63,049 bases of DNA from Candidatus Blautia stercorigallinarum (GTDB lineage Bacteria; Bacillota; Clostridia; Lachnospirales; Lachnospiraceae). Of the stretch, positions 16,776-26,109 are shown in pieces. The notes below the pieces were generated by a model. It was not told where the DNA came from. It saw only the letters and a list, made by a program, of their open reading frames with translations, and made no database searches. The DNA lies in assembly GCA_019112785.1 (NCBI GenBank), contig DXIQ01000051.1, positions 1 through 63,049 of the forward strand, written 5' to 3'. The position numbers and the translations under genes were made by a program. Every line of letters begins with the position of its first letter. Within the stretch, counting starts at the first letter, position 1.

Positions 16776-17545
16776 AACCATGGTGGAACAGTTTTAAGAT
16801 CGCCTTTTCCATGTATTCTAAGGTGCCAATGCCAAAAAGTGACTGGACAAAGGAAAATATGCGGTATATCATGTGCCTTTTTCCCCTGATCGGAGTGATC
16901 ATCGGAGCCGTTACCTGGGCATGGGGATACTGGGGGCTTCAGATCACCCGGAGTCATCTCTTTTACTCTGTGGTGCTGGTGCTGATCCCGGTGGTGATCA
17001 CCGGAGGTATTCATCTGGACGGGCTTCTGGATACTTCAGACGCCCTTCATTCTTATCAGCCCAGGGAGCGGAAGCTGGAGATCCTGAAGGATTCTCATGC
17101 AGGGGCCTTTGCCATTATCACTGCAGTAGTATATTTTTTATTTTATCTTGGGGTTTACAGCGAGATGACCCTGAAAGCACTGCCGGTGGTCTGTATAGGC
17201 TTTGTGCTTTCCAGAGCTATGGGAGGCTTTTCTATTGCCGCTTTTCCCATGGCTAAAAATACAGGGCTTGCCGCCACCTTTTCTGACGGAGCCCAGAAGA
17301 CCTGTGTGAAGATCTTTTCTCTGGTCTATGTGGTGATCTGCGGGGTGCTTATGCTGGTTTATGAGCCGGTGATCGGCGGCTGCGTTCTGGCGGCTGCAGC
17401 CCTGGAATACCTGTATTATTATAAAATGTCTCAGAAAGAATTCGGCGGGATCACAGGAGATCTGGCAGGGTTTCATATGCAGCTTTGCGAGCTGGTGATC
17501 GCTTTCGGGGCAGTGATAGGAGAGAAATTATGCGGTTGGTTATAG
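16772..17545 (+). CDS. cobS: Cobalamin-5'-phosphate synthase, membrane
   Basis: The product has 257 residues from the ATG at 16772 (overlapping cobU as ATGA). It is strongly hydrophobic with several membrane helices, and has the family's acidic GGIHLDGLLDTSDALHSY motif (about 80-97) that binds Mg2+ and substrate. It joins AdoCbi-GDP to the alpha-ribazole phosphate in the membrane. PKSDWTKENMRY near the N-terminus is typical. Confidence 0.95.
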   Translation: MKPWWNSFKIAFSMYSKVPMPKSDWTKENMRYIMCLFPLIGVIIGAVTWAWGYWGLQITRSHLFYSVVLVLIPVVITGGIHLDGLLDTSDALHSYQPRERKLEILKDSHAGAFAIITAVVYFLFYLGVYSEMTLKALPVVCIGFVLSRAMGGFSIAAFPMAKNTGLAATFSDGAQKTCVKIFSLVYVVICGVLMLVYEPVIGGCVLAAAALEYLYYYKMSQKEFGGITGDLAGFHMQLCELVIAFGAVIGEKLCGWL

Positions 17546-17916
17546 GCGGAGCTTTTCAGGGGAAAAAAGACTATGTGAAAAATACCTTTCATCTGGAAGA
17601 TGGTGAAATGCAGGATGGAGCCAGTGCTTCTTATGAGGACATTTTTTCCTGTCCCTGCCTGTATCATTTTCATCAGTGGATCCGGAAAGGGTTAGAAGAA
17701 AACTGGGATCTGGAAGACCTGGAAACCCGGCTCCTGGAAAGAAATCCCCATATCATCCTGATCTCCAATGAGCTGGGATACGGAGTGGTCCCTATCCAGG
17801 CCTTTGACCGGAAATACCGGGAGGCCACAGGAAGGATCTGCACCAGGATCGCGGCAAAGAGCAGTCAGGTGATACGGGTAGTCTGCGGGATCGGGACGGT
17901 GATAAAAAATGCTTAA
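17530..17916 (+). CDS. Short CobU-like protein, possibly regulatory or degenerate
   Basis: The product has 128 residues. Its C-terminal half (ISNELGYGVVPIQAFDRKYR and the following GRICTRIAAKSSQVIRVV) closely follows the end of CobU. The N-terminal P-loop is altered to GGAFQGKKDY, with Lys where CobU has Ser, and the HRKMR-type guanylylation region is missing. It overlaps cobS by 16 bases and cobC by eight, so it is kept in the operon in an intact frame. It may be a non-catalytic or single-function relative; the function is not established. Confidence 0.7.
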   Translation: MRLVIGGAFQGKKDYVKNTFHLEDGEMQDGASASYEDIFSCPCLYHFHQWIRKGLEENWDLEDLETRLLERNPHIILISNELGYGVVPIQAFDRKYREATGRICTRIAAKSSQVIRVVCGIGTVIKNA

Positions 17917-18514
17917 GATCTATCTGATACGTCATGGAAAGACTCAGGGCAATCTTTCGGGAAAATATATCGGAGCCAGAACCGATGAACCTCTCTGCCA
18001 GGAGGGGATCCGGGAACTGGAAGGAAAGAATTATCCCAAAGCAGAACTTCTCTTTGTCAGTCCTATGAAACGCTGCCGGCAGACAGGGGAGATTTTGTAT
18101 CCCGGACTGGCGCAAAAAGAGTGCCCTCTACTTAAAGAATGTGATTTTGGAGATTTTGAAAATAAGAATTATAAGGAGCTGTCGGGAAATCCGGACTATC
18201 AGGCCTGGATCGACAGCGGCGGCGCCCTTCCTTTTCCCGGGGGAGAGGATCCGGAAGGATTCCGTAACCGATGCCGGGAGGGCTTTGTCCGATGTGTGGA
18301 GGAAGCCTTTGCCATGGAAAGTCCGGCAACGGCCATCGTCGCTCACGGAGGTACTATTATGAGTATCCTCAGCGCCTATGGATATCCGAAACAGGGGTAT
18401 TTTGACTGGCAGATAAAAAACGGAGAATATTATGTCCTGATTCTGGAGGAAGAACTCTGGAAGAACGAAAGACATGTGCTCTCTGTCAAGAAAGGATTAT
18501 GGACAGATGTTTAA
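17909..18514 (+). CDS. cobC: Alpha-ribazole phosphatase family (histidine phosphatase)
   Basis: The product has 201 residues of the phosphoglycerate-mutase-like fold. The catalytic RHGKTQGN motif lies near residues 8-15, with a second HGGT motif near residue 147. In this operon context it should remove the 5'-phosphate from alpha-ribazole phosphate or cobalamin phosphate. It overlaps the CobU-like gene upstream and cbiB downstream, indicating tight coupling. Confidence 0.88.
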   Translation: MLKIYLIRHGKTQGNLSGKYIGARTDEPLCQEGIRELEGKNYPKAELLFVSPMKRCRQTGEILYPGLAQKECPLLKECDFGDFENKNYKELSGNPDYQAWIDSGGALPFPGGEDPEGFRNRCREGFVRCVEEAFAMESPATAIVAHGGTIMSILSAYGYPKQGYFDWQIKNGEYYVLILEEELWKNERHVLSVKKGLWTDV

Positions 18515-19487
18515 ATGGACACCACTGGCCCTTATTCTGGGCTTTGTTATAGATTTGCTCCTGGGAGATCCCAGATGGCTGTACCACCCGGTGCGGGTTA
18601 TTGGAAAAGAGATCAGTTTCCTGGAAAAAAAGCTCCGGGGAATTTTTCCAAAAACGCCACAGGGAGAACGTCAGGCAGGACTTCTTATGGTGATCCTGCT
18701 GTGTATCCTGGGGTTTGTGATCCCGGCGGGGATCCTGTTTCTGGCTTATAAGATCCATACCCTTCTGGGGATCCTTCTGGAGACCTTTATGTGTTATCAG
18801 ATGCTGGCGGCCAGATCTTTAAAAGAAGAGAGTATGAAGGTATACCGGGAGCTGAAAAAAGGAGATCTGGAGAGTTCCAGACACGCAGTTTCCATGATCG
18901 TAGGCCGGGATACCCAGAATCTTACATTTGAGGGAGTGACAAAAGCGGCAGTGGAAACTGTGGCAGAAAATACTTCAGATGGAGAGATCGCACCGCTGTT
19001 TTATATGGCTCTGGGAGGGCCTCCTCTTCTGTATCTGTATAAAACGGTAAATACCATGGATTCTATGGTAGGATATAAGAATGACCGGTATCTGAATTTT
19101 GGAAGATACGGGGCAAAGCTGGATGATGCAGTCAATTATATTCCCGCCAGGATATCCGCACTTCTTATGATCGGGGCGGCCCAGATCACAGGAATGGATG
19201 GAAAAAATGCCTGGAAGATCTTTAAACGAGACCGATATAACCATGCAAGTCCCAATTCTGCCCAGACGGAATCCGCTATGGCAGGGGCCCTGGATATCCA
19301 GCTTGCGGGAAATGCCTATTATTTTGGAAAACTGTATGAGAAGCCTACTTTGGGGGATGCGAAACGCCCCGTGGAGTTTGAGGACATTCCAAAGGCAAAC
19401 AGACTTCTGTATGTAAGCGCTGTTTTGGCAACAGTGCTCTTCGCCGGGATCCGGCTGGCAATAATGGGAATCCTTTCCCTGATCTAG
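18507..19487 (+). CDS. cbiB: Adenosylcobinamide-phosphate synthase, membrane
   Basis: The product has 326 residues from the ATG at 18507, which lies in the last codons of cobC. Several membrane helices are evident. The motifs LLGDPRWLYHPVRVIG (N-terminal) and ETVAENTSDGEIAPLFY are diagnostic for CbiB. It attaches the aminopropanol arm (or its phosphate) to cobyric acid, using the product of CobD, which is encoded next. Confidence 0.95.
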   Translation: MFKWTPLALILGFVIDLLLGDPRWLYHPVRVIGKEISFLEKKLRGIFPKTPQGERQAGLLMVILLCILGFVIPAGILFLAYKIHTLLGILLETFMCYQMLAARSLKEESMKVYRELKKGDLESSRHAVSMIVGRDTQNLTFEGVTKAAVETVAENTSDGEIAPLFYMALGGPPLLYLYKTVNTMDSMVGYKNDRYLNFGRYGAKLDDAVNYIPARISALLMIGAAQITGMDGKNAWKIFKRDRYNHASPNSAQTESAMAGALDIQLAGNAYYFGKLYEKPTLGDAKRPVEFEDIPKANRLLYVSAVLATVLFAGIRLAIMGILSLI

Positions 19488-19497
19488 AGGTGAGACA

Positions 19498-20550
19498 ATG
19501 ACAGAGATACATAAACACGGAGGAGATATTTACCGGCATAAAAATGTACTGGATTTTTCCTCCAACTGCAATCCTTACGGAACACCTGAGGGAGTAAAAA
19601 AAGCAGGAGCGGCGGCTATGGAACTGGTCTGCCATTACCCGGATGTAGAGTGTGAGGGACTGCGCCGGGCCTTGGCGCAGGCAGAGGGGGTTCCTATGGA
19701 GTCTATTATCTGCGGAAACGGAGCGGCGGACCTGATCTTCGGCCTGGTCCTGGCGTTAAAACCTGCAAAGGCCCTTCTTCCGGCACCTACCTTTGCAGAA
19801 TATGAACAGGCATTAACAGCCTGCGGGTGTGAGACAGAGTATTATTTTCTCTCTGAAGAAGAAGGATTCCGTCCGGGAGAGGAATTCCTGGATCATATTG
19901 GAAAAGATACGGATATGGTGTTTTTCTGCAATCCTAATAATCCTACCGGCGTAGCGGCAGAGCCGGAATATCTGAAGAAATTGGCACAGCGCTGCCGGGA
20001 TACCGGAACTTTTCTGGTTCTGGACGAATGTTTTGAGGATTTTCTGGAGGAAGCTGAGAAGTATTCTATGAAAGGATATCTGGAAGAGTATCCTCAGATG
20101 TTTTTATTAAAGGCCTTTACAAAGAAATACGCCATGGCCGGGATCCGGCTGGGATACGGCTTCTGCGGAGACCCTCAGATCCTGGGAAAAATGAAAGAAG
20201 TCATGCAGCCCTGGAATGTTTCTGTAGTGGCCCAGGAGGCAGGGATCGCCGCATTAAAAGAAGAGACATATGTGAAAGAGTCTATGAAGAAGATCCGAAA
20301 GGAAAGAGAAATCCTCTTGGAAGGTATGAAAAAACTGGGATTTTTCACATTTGCCTCAGAGGCCAATTATATTTTTTTCAAAGGCCGGGAAGACCTTCAG
20401 GAAAAATGCCTGGAGAAAGGAATTTATATCCGGGACTGCAGCAATTACCGGGGTCTGAAAAAGGGCTATTACCGAGTAGCGGTCCGCACCGGAGAAGAGA
20501 ACCGCCGGCTTTTAAAGGTTCTTAAGGAGACATTAGAGCAAAACAGATAA
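19498..20550 (+). CDS. cobD: Threonine-phosphate decarboxylase
   Basis: The product has 350 residues of the PLP-dependent aminotransferase fold [12 protein letters not shown] (N-terminal) and FCNPNNPTG are typical, and the PLP lysine lies in [17 protein letters not shown]. It makes aminopropanol phosphate from threonine phosphate for CbiB. It starts ten bases after cbiB; GAGGTGA precedes the ATG. Confidence 0.94.
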   Translation: MTEIHKHGGDIYRHKNVLDFSSNCNPYGTPEGVKKAGAAAMELVCHYPDVECEGLRRALAQAEGVPMESIICGNGAADLIFGLVLALKPAKALLPAPTFAEYEQALTACGCETEYYFLSEEEGFRPGEEFLDHIGKDTDMVFFCNPNNPTGVAAEPEYLKKLAQRCRDTGTFLVLDECFEDFLEEAEKYSMKGYLEEYPQMFLLKAFTKKYAMAGIRLGYGFCGDPQILGKMKEVMQPWNVSVVAQEAGIAALKEETYVKESMKKIRKEREILLEGMKKLGFFTFASEANYIFFKGREDLQEKCLEKGIYIRDCSNYRGLKKGYYRVAVRTGEENRRLLKVLKETLEQNR

Positions 20551-20569
20551 AACAAAAGAGGGAATGATT

Positions 20570-22078
20570 ATGGCAAAAGCAATTATGATACAGGGGACTA
20601 TGTCCAATGCAGGGAAGAGTCTGCTGGCAGCAGGCCTGTGCAGGATCTTTAAACAGGACGGATACAAGGTGGCCCCTTTTAAATCTCAGAATATGGCGCT
20701 GAATTCTTTTATCACCCAGGAAGGCCTGGAGATGGGAAGAGCACAGGTCATGCAGGCGGAGGCCGCAGGGATCAGTCCTTCTGTGCTGATGAACCCCATC
20801 CTGCTGAAACCTACCAATGACGTAGGCAGCCAGGTCATCGTAAACGGAGAAGTCCTGGGAACTATGAGTGCCAGAGATTACTTTAAATATAAAAAGCAGC
20901 TGGTGCCAAAAGTTATGGAAGCATATGAGACATTGGCGGAAAAATATGATATTATTGTGATCGAAGGAGCCGGAAGTCCGGCGGAGATCAATCTGAAGGA
21001 AGAAGATATTGTCAACATGGGCATGGCCAAAATGGCCAAAGCTCCGGTACTGCTGGTGGGCGATATTGACCGTGGAGGTGTTTTTGCCCAGCTGATGGGA
21101 ACGATCATGCTCCTGGAGCCGGATGAGCAGAAGATGGTGAAAGGGATGATCATCAATAAATTCCGGGGAGATAAGACTATACTGGATCCCGGCGTGGAAA
21201 TGCTGGAGGAAAGGACCCATATCCCGGTAGTAGGCGTGGCTCCTTATATGGAACTGGAAGTAGAAGATGAGGATAGCCTGACGGAGCGGTTTTCCGGAAA
21301 ACAGGAAGTGGATCTTATCGATATTGCGGTGATCCGGGTGCCAAGGATCTCTAATTTCACGGACTTTAATGCTTTGGAGGTGATCCCGGGAGTATCCCTC
21401 AGGTATGTACGTCATGTCCAGGAACTGAAGAATCCGGATATGATCATCCTGCCGGGAACCAAAAATACTATGGAGGATCTGCTGTGGATGCGGCAGAATG
21501 GTCTGGAAGCTGCTGTGCTGAAAAAAGCCGCAGAAGGAAAGATCATCTTCGGCGTATGCGGAGGTTATCAGATGCTGGGAGAGACTCTGGCAGATCCGGA
21601 ACATGTGGAAGCCGGAGGGGAGATCAAAGGCATGGGTCTTCTGCCTATGGATACGGTATTTAAAGAAGGAAAGACCAGAACCCGGGTAGAAGGCTCTTTT
21701 GACCAGGTACAGGGTCCTCTGCACACTTTGACAGGGGTAAACCTGGAAGGTTATGAGATCCATATGGGAGAGACTACTCTCCGGGAAGGCGTCCAGAGTT
21801 TTACCAGGATCACGGATACGGTAAAAAATGAAGCAAAAGAAGACGGAGCCTTTTATAAAAATGTATATGGTTCTTATGTCCATGGGATTTTTGATAAAGA
21901 AGAGGTAGCCAAGAAAGTGGTAGAAGCCATTGGAGAGATCAAGGGAATTGATGTGTCTTCCATGACAGGAGTAGATTTTGCCAGCTTTAAGGAAACCCAG
22001 TATGACCTTCTGGCCCAGGGCCTGAGAGAACATTTAGACATGGAAAAAATCTATCAGATCCTGGAGGAAGGGATCTAA
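20570..22078 (+). CDS. cbiP: Cobyric acid synthase
   Basis: The product has 502 residues. I place the start at 20570 because GAGGGA at 20558-20563 touches the alternative ATG at 20564. The N-terminal [19 protein letters not shown] is the ATP-binding site; the C-terminal glutamine amidotransferase domain has [11 protein letters not shown] with the Cys nucleophile and VHGIFD with the histidine. It amidates the four remaining side chains b, d, e and g. The long opposite-strand frame across this gene is a shadow. Confidence 0.95.
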   Translation: MAKAIMIQGTMSNAGKSLLAAGLCRIFKQDGYKVAPFKSQNMALNSFITQEGLEMGRAQVMQAEAAGISPSVLMNPILLKPTNDVGSQVIVNGEVLGTMSARDYFKYKKQLVPKVMEAYETLAEKYDIIVIEGAGSPAEINLKEEDIVNMGMAKMAKAPVLLVGDIDRGGVFAQLMGTIMLLEPDEQKMVKGMIINKFRGDKTILDPGVEMLEERTHIPVVGVAPYMELEVEDEDSLTERFSGKQEVDLIDIAVIRVPRISNFTDFNALEVIPGVSLRYVRHVQELKNPDMIILPGTKNTMEDLLWMRQNGLEAAVLKKAAEGKIIFGVCGGYQMLGETLADPEHVEAGGEIKGMGLLPMDTVFKEGKTRTRVEGSFDQVQGPLHTLTGVNLEGYEIHMGETTLREGVQSFTRITDTVKNEAKEDGAFYKNVYGSYVHGIFDKEEVAKKVVEAIGEIKGIDVSSMTGVDFASFKETQYDLLAQGLREHLDMEKIYQILEEGI

Positions 22079-22102
22079 CAGAAGCTTAAAAAGAGACAGG
22101 AG

Positions 22103-22762
22103 ATGGCAGATATGAAAGTAGAACTGGAAAATGTAAAACCAAAAGAGATTGAGACCAGAAGCTTTGAGATCATCACCCGGGAACTGGGAGATAAGAAGCT
22201 GATCCCCGGAACGGAACTGATCGTAAAACGCTGTATCCATACCAGCGCGGATTTTGATTATGCAGATAATCTCTGCTTTTCAGAAGGGGCAGTGGAAAAA
22301 GCGATCCAGGCGATCAAGGACGGAGCCTGTATCGTAACGGACACCCAGATGGCCAAGGCAGGGATCAATAAAAAGGCCCTGAAAAAATACGGTGGAGAAG
22401 TCTACTGTTTTATGTCTGATGAGGATGTAGCCCAGGCGGCAAGAGAACAGGGCTGTACCAGAGCCACCGCCTGTATGGATAAAGCCGCGTCCCTTGGAAA
22501 ACCGCTGATCTTTGCCATTGGAAACGCGCCTACAGCTCTTGTACGGCTTTATGAACTGATCCAGGAGAAAAAAATATCTCCATATTTGATCATAGGGGTT
22601 CCGGTAGGGTTTGTAAATGTGGTACAATCAAAAGAAATGATCATGGATACAGTGGTTCCCTATATTGTTGCAAAGGGAAGAAAAGGCGGAAGCAATATTG
22701 CCGCCTGTATCTGTAACGCGTTGCTTTATATGATCGATAATGAGCGAGATTACTGGAAGTAA
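22103..22762 (+). CDS. cbiC: Cobalt-precorrin-8 methylmutase
   Basis: The product has 219 residues. Conserved CbiC features include IVKRCIHTSADFDYAD with the catalytic histidine, DTQMAKAGINKK, and FAIGNAPTALVRLYEL. It moves the C11 methyl to C12, giving cobyrinic acid. It is the last recognised biosynthetic gene of the operon, 24 bases after cbiP. Confidence 0.95.
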   Translation: MADMKVELENVKPKEIETRSFEIITRELGDKKLIPGTELIVKRCIHTSADFDYADNLCFSEGAVEKAIQAIKDGACIVTDTQMAKAGINKKALKKYGGEVYCFMSDEDVAQAAREQGCTRATACMDKAASLGKPLIFAIGNAPTALVRLYELIQEKKISPYLIIGVPVGFVNVVQSKEMIMDTVVPYIVAKGRKGGSNIAACICNALLYMIDNERDYWK

Positions 22763-22790
22763 GAAGTAAAATTGCCAGGAAGGAATTAGT

Positions 22791-24161
22791 ATGAAGTGCG
22801 AAAGATGCGGAAAGGAACTTTCTGACAGTGATTTATACTGCAGCCGGTGTGGAAAAGCCGTTTTTCCGGAATATATGGATGAAGAAGACATATGGGCTTA
22901 TTATAAATCCGATGAAGAGCTGGAACAGATCTTAAAGGCGGAGGAAGGCCAGAAAGAAGAGTCCCAGCCGGAAGTCTCTGAGAAAGAGAATGGGCAATCG
23001 GAAGTCTCTGAGGGAGAGAATAGACAGCCGGAAGTTCTTAAAGAAGAGGATAGACAGCCGGAAGGCTTTGAAGAAGAGGATGGGCGGTCGGAGGCCTTTG
23101 GAGAAACGGAGAGATGGCCGGAAGTCTCTGAGAAAGAGATTCCCTTGTCAGAAGAAGTTCCACTAGAAAATTCTCAGCCGGAGATCCTGGAAGCAGAAGA
23201 CCGGGAATCGGACGCTGCCCGGCCGGAGTTTGCTGTAGAAGATCCGGAAGACCGGGAATATCCGGAAGAACAATCCGGGGAGGAAGAGCCAGCTTCAGAT
23301 GAAGCACCTTCTCCGGTTTTGGAAGCTGTCAAGGAAGATGCAGAACCAAAAGATGGAGAAGCGGCGAAAGAGTCTGAGGAAGAAGTCCGGCCTGGAGAGG
23401 TTCAGAGTCTGGATGAAGAAGACGATGGCGAGGAAGATGAGGACTTAGATGACGAGGAAGAAGATGATGATGATGACGATGAGGAGGAAGAGAAAAAGGA
23501 ACCTTTGACTTCGGAAAAAAAGAGGGCCAGAAGATATACGGCACTTCTGGCAGGCATCTTTCTTCTTCTGTGCCTGGCCGCAGGTATCTTTCTGGGAATC
23601 AGGAGAATGAATCAACTGGATACACTGGAAAAAGAATATGATCAGAAGATAGAAGAATCAGAAACAGAGACTTCATCTGTGGAGACGGGAAATATCCGGC
23701 TTCTTGAGGAAGAACCGGATCTTTCTCAGAATACAAAACTGCAGCCTGCATCTGCCCAGGCAGATTCCCAGAAACAGTCTGAGGAAGAAGACTACAGTGG
23801 CAGCCGTCTCATTGATGGAGATCAGACAACCTCCTGGCAGGAGGGAGAAGAGGGCACCGGAGAGGGAAAAGGTGTGACGATTTCCCTGGAAGGCAGCCAT
23901 CAGGTCCGGTATCTGGTCCTTTATCTGGGAAACTGGAAAAGCGATGAACTGTGGAGATATAATGCCCGCCCCCAGTCCCTGGCTATTCAGGTAGGGGAAG
24001 CTGAAGAAGAAATCCTGGAATTCCCAAATGAAAAAAAGGTCTTTTACCTGGCGCTTCAGGAACCGGTAGAGGCTTCTGAGATAAAAATCCGGATCCAGTC
24101 CTCTTATGAGGGAGAAAGATGGGAGGATAATTGTATCTCAGAGATAGAAGTTTATGAATGA
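22791..24161 (+). CDS. Zinc-ribbon, acidic-repeat membrane protein with a C-terminal discoidin-like domain
   Basis: The 456-residue product is modular. A zinc ribbon comes first (CERCGKELSDSDLYCSRCG, residues 3-21), then a long Glu/Asp-rich region with ten-residue repeats (59-118) and an acid run near 212-240. One membrane helix lies near 250-270. The C-terminal 130 residues contain SRLIDGDQTTSWQEG, typical of discoidin/NADase-type glycan-binding domains. With one helix, the ribbon would be cytoplasmic and the discoidin part outside. It starts 28 bases after cbiC and may share the operon transcript. No catalytic role is evident. Confidence 0.75.
   Translation: MKCERCGKELSDSDLYCSRCGKAVFPEYMDEEDIWAYYKSDEELEQILKAEEGQKEESQPEVSEKENGQSEVSEGENRQPEVLKEEDRQPEGFEEEDGRSEAFGETERWPEVSEKEIPLSEEVPLENSQPEILEAEDRESDAARPEFAVEDPEDREYPEEQSGEEEPASDEAPSPVLEAVKEDAEPKDGEAAKESEEEVRPGEVQSLDEEDDGEEDEDLDDEEEDDDDDDEEEEKKEPLTSEKKRARRYTALLAGIFLLLCLAAGIFLGIRRMNQLDTLEKEYDQKIEESETETSSVETGNIRLLEEEPDLSQNTKLQPASAQADSQKQSEEEDYSGSRLIDGDQTTSWQEGEEGTGEGKGVTISLEGSHQVRYLVLYLGNWKSDELWRYNARPQSLAIQVGEAEEEILEFPNEKKVFYLALQEPVEASEIKIRIQSSYEGERWEDNCISEIEVYE
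22965..23144 (+). repeat. Six coding repeats of 30 bp
   Basis: Six diverged ten-codon units follow each other: QPEVSEKENG, QSEVSEGENR, QPEVLKEEDR, QPEGFEEEDG, RSEAFGETER and WPEVSEKEIP. They form the start of the acidic region of the membrane protein. The frame is open and there are no spacers, so this is not a CRISPR. Confidence 0.85.
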
Positions 24162-24169
24162 CGAACATT

Positions 24170-24214
24170 CCAAGGGTTTGCCGTATAATAGGCGGCAGCC
24201 CTTGGATTTTTTTT
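24170..24214 (+). terminator. Intrinsic terminator of the cobalamin operon
   Basis: CCAAGGG (24170-24176) pairs with CCCTTGG (24199-24205), with TGCC/GGCG extending inside, followed by A and T8 (24206-24214). Confidence 0.92.
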
Positions 24215-24230
24215 CGCGATCGCCGGTCGG

Positions 24231-24418
24231 GCGACTGCCGTGCTTGCACGAGCCGGCATCCGACGGGAAGCAGTCATCAAGCGGCAATGCCGCGATATAC
24301 CCGGCAAGCGACCGCAGTGCTTGTATGAGCCGGCATTTGCTGGACAACGGACAGCGCCGGGCTTTGCCTGGAGCTGCCCGCAGTATCGCAATGGATAGGG
24401 AAAGGCTCATCCCTATCC
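24231..24418. repeat. GC-rich intergenic repeat with imperfect direct copies
   Basis: Two 29-base copies (24231-24259 and 24308-24336) agree at 25 positions and share GTGCTTG and GAGCCGGCAT. A perfect inverted repeat, GGATAGGG (24393-24400) with CCCTATCC (24411-24418), closes the block. The base composition is much richer in GC than the flanks. The open frame across it has no recognisable protein features. It looks like a dispersed intergenic element rather than a gene. Confidence 0.6.
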
Positions 24419-24433
24419 GTTTAACCGGCGAAG

Positions 24434-24575
24434 GGTTATATGGAAGAATTCTAGAAATTCAACCGTACCTTTTTTGACAGACAGTACGGTAGAAAATCGA
24501 AATTTTGAAAATTTGACCGTACATTTTTGCCAGACAGTACAGTAGAAAATCGAAATTTTGAAAATTTGACCATAT
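24434..24575. repeat. 53-bp tandem repeat with alternating GTACGGT / ACCGTAC arms
   Basis: Copies begin at 24478 and 24531, each starting CAGACAGTAC and continuing into an AT-rich core; a partial third copy precedes them from about 24434. The arms GTACGGT and ACCGTAC can fold across the AT-rich core within a unit or across unit borders. No gene is visible here. The rest of the gap, to 24710, holds only the ribosome site of the next gene and unremarkable AT-rich sequence. Confidence 0.7.
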
Positions 24576-24710
24576 CTTGGCAGTCCCCGGTACAGTTATA
24601 TTGTTAACGCTAAATATACACATATATTCGTATGCCTGCGCTCTGTAAACAGAGATCAGAGGGGAATTGGCTAAGGCGAAGTCTACTTATATATGAAAAG
24701 GAGAATGAAA

Positions 24711-25478
24711 ATGACAAATCAGGAAATCCTGGGAATCGCCATGGAGCAGTCTGCAGCAGATTTAAACTGTAAGGCTGAAGACTTTTTAAAAACTGAACCG
24801 GTTGTAGTTAGAGGAGGAATAGGGCCCGGGGCTAAGAAGTATTATCAGGAGCCGGTATCCGCTAACCTGGTTTCTTACGGAAATAATATTGTTGCTTCTG
24901 TAAAAGAAGAGTATCAGGAGGTCATAGAGGAGTATCTCCATAAATTTACATTCTATCATTGTTTTGAGACTCCTAATATCCACTGGCTGGAGGATAAACT
25001 CAGAAAAGAAGGACAGAGTGTCTGTTTTATGGCAGAATATTATCTGCCGGATATAAATAAAGTGAAGCCCCTGTCCTGTGAGTATTCTTTAAAAATCCTT
25101 CATCAAGAAGATTTCGCAGAACTTTACAGACCGGAATGGAGCAATGCTCTGTGTAAAGAGAGAAAGCATCTGGATGTCCTTGGGGTAGGAGCTTATGACG
25201 GCAAAAAGCTGGTGGGACTGGCAGGATGTTCCGCGGACTGTGACAGGATGTGGCAGATCGGTGTAGATGTACTGCCCCAGTATCGCAGAGCTGGAATTGC
25301 CTCTGCCCTGACCAGCCGGCTGGCGGCAGAAATATTGGAAAGAGGCAAGGTGCCTTTTTACTGTTCTGCCTGGTCCAATATCCGCTCTGTAAGAAATGGG
25401 ATCAAAAGCGGGTTTATTCCTGCCTGGGCGGAGATGACCATTAAGCCGGCCAAGATCGTTCAGGATATGAACAAGTAA
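24711..25478 (+). CDS. GNAT family N-acetyltransferase
   Basis: The product has 255 residues from the ATG at 24711, chosen because AAGGAG at 24698-24703 is too close to the in-frame ATG at 24705. The C-terminal half carries the acetyl-CoA binding pattern, with QIGVDVLPQYRRAGIASAL (about 183-201) matching motif A (QxxGxA-like). The N-terminal half is a less conserved extension. The acceptor is unknown. It stands alone between an intergenic repeat block and a terminator. Confidence 0.8.
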   Translation: MTNQEILGIAMEQSAADLNCKAEDFLKTEPVVVRGGIGPGAKKYYQEPVSANLVSYGNNIVASVKEEYQEVIEEYLHKFTFYHCFETPNIHWLEDKLRKEGQSVCFMAEYYLPDINKVKPLSCEYSLKILHQEDFAELYRPEWSNALCKERKHLDVLGVGAYDGKKLVGLAGCSADCDRMWQIGVDVLPQYRRAGIASALTSRLAAEILERGKVPFYCSAWSNIRSVRNGIKSGFIPAWAEMTIKPAKIVQDMNK

Positions 25479-25481
25479 CAG

Positions 25482-25530
25482 AAAAAGCCGTCCGATTCTT
25501 TCGCGGAATCCGGACGACTTTTTCTTTTTT
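25482..25530. terminator. Bidirectional terminator
   Basis: AAAAAGCCGTCCGATTC (25482-25498) pairs with the GAATCCGGACG region (25506-25516) and a T5 run follows. It serves the GNAT gene, with T runs available on both strands for the convergent PPC-domain gene. Confidence 0.85.
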
Positions 25531-25578
25531 ATATATTAATGATGGTTGTACCAGTCAACACAGGAATAACCCCTATCT

Positions 25579-25998
25579 TTAAAATTTAAACAGATTCAGT
25601 CCGATCTCTTCACTGTAGGCTCTGTCTACAGTTCCATCGATAAGAGTTATGACCATCTCACAGGTAGCGCTGACTATTGCCTGGTTCAGATGGCCGCCGA
25701 AAACCTCTCCCTTATCATTTCCTGCGCTTATATGTAAATGACTGTAAAATTCTCCGTCCATGGTGTTGATGGTCCCGGTGAGGGAGACGATCTCAAAACT
25801 GCCGGTGAAATGGTTGGAATAATATTTTTTCTCGTCGGTTTTAAACACCCCTGCGGTGAAATCGTTAATGGCTCCCAGGGCCTGGATACTTGCCAATTTT
25901 ATGTTTTCTTTTAAGGCGATTTCTTTTACCTGTTCCAGGATTTCTTCTCCTTTGTCAATTCTTGCAATGATCGTGTTTCCAAATTTTCTGTATTCCAT
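25579..25998 (-). CDS. PPC-domain (DUF296) protein
   Basis: The product has 139 residues from the ATG at 25998, which has GGGAGG upstream; the longer frame adds 18 unlikely residues. It matches the small PPC/DUF296 domain: EYRKFGNTIIARIDKGEEIL at the start, LGAINDFTAGVF, and the His-rich HLHISAGNDKGEVFGGHL (about 80-97), where the histidines usually bind a metal. Such stand-alone bacterial proteins form trimers and are often labelled DNA-binding without proof. It is a single-gene unit. Confidence 0.85.
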   Translation of the reverse strand: MEYRKFGNTIIARIDKGEEILEQVKEIALKENIKLASIQALGAINDFTAGVFKTDEKKYYSNHFTGSFEIVSLTGTINTMDGEFYSHLHISAGNDKGEVFGGHLNQAIVSATCEMVITLIDGTVDRAYSEEIGLNLFKF

Positions 25999-26109
25999 GA
26001 TTTTATGTACCTCCCAATATATAGATCTTAGGGCAGCCGTTTCGGAACCCATAATCCATCATAACGTTAAAGGAAAACTATTGTCAAGTATGGGATTTCA
26101 GAGACACTG

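Noticed and set aside
20522-22033. 503-codon open frame on the minus strand
   Set aside because: It lies wholly antisense to cbiP, has a His/Phe/Leu-biased shadow composition and no recognisable domain or ribosome site.
22965-23144. Regular 30-bp repeats, CRISPR-like at first sight
   Set aside because: The units are contiguous without spacers, diverged and in frame within an acidic protein domain.
24154-24477. 107-codon open frame after the zinc-ribbon gene
   Set aside because: It runs through the operon terminator and the GC-rich repeats; composition and context indicate a non-coding element.
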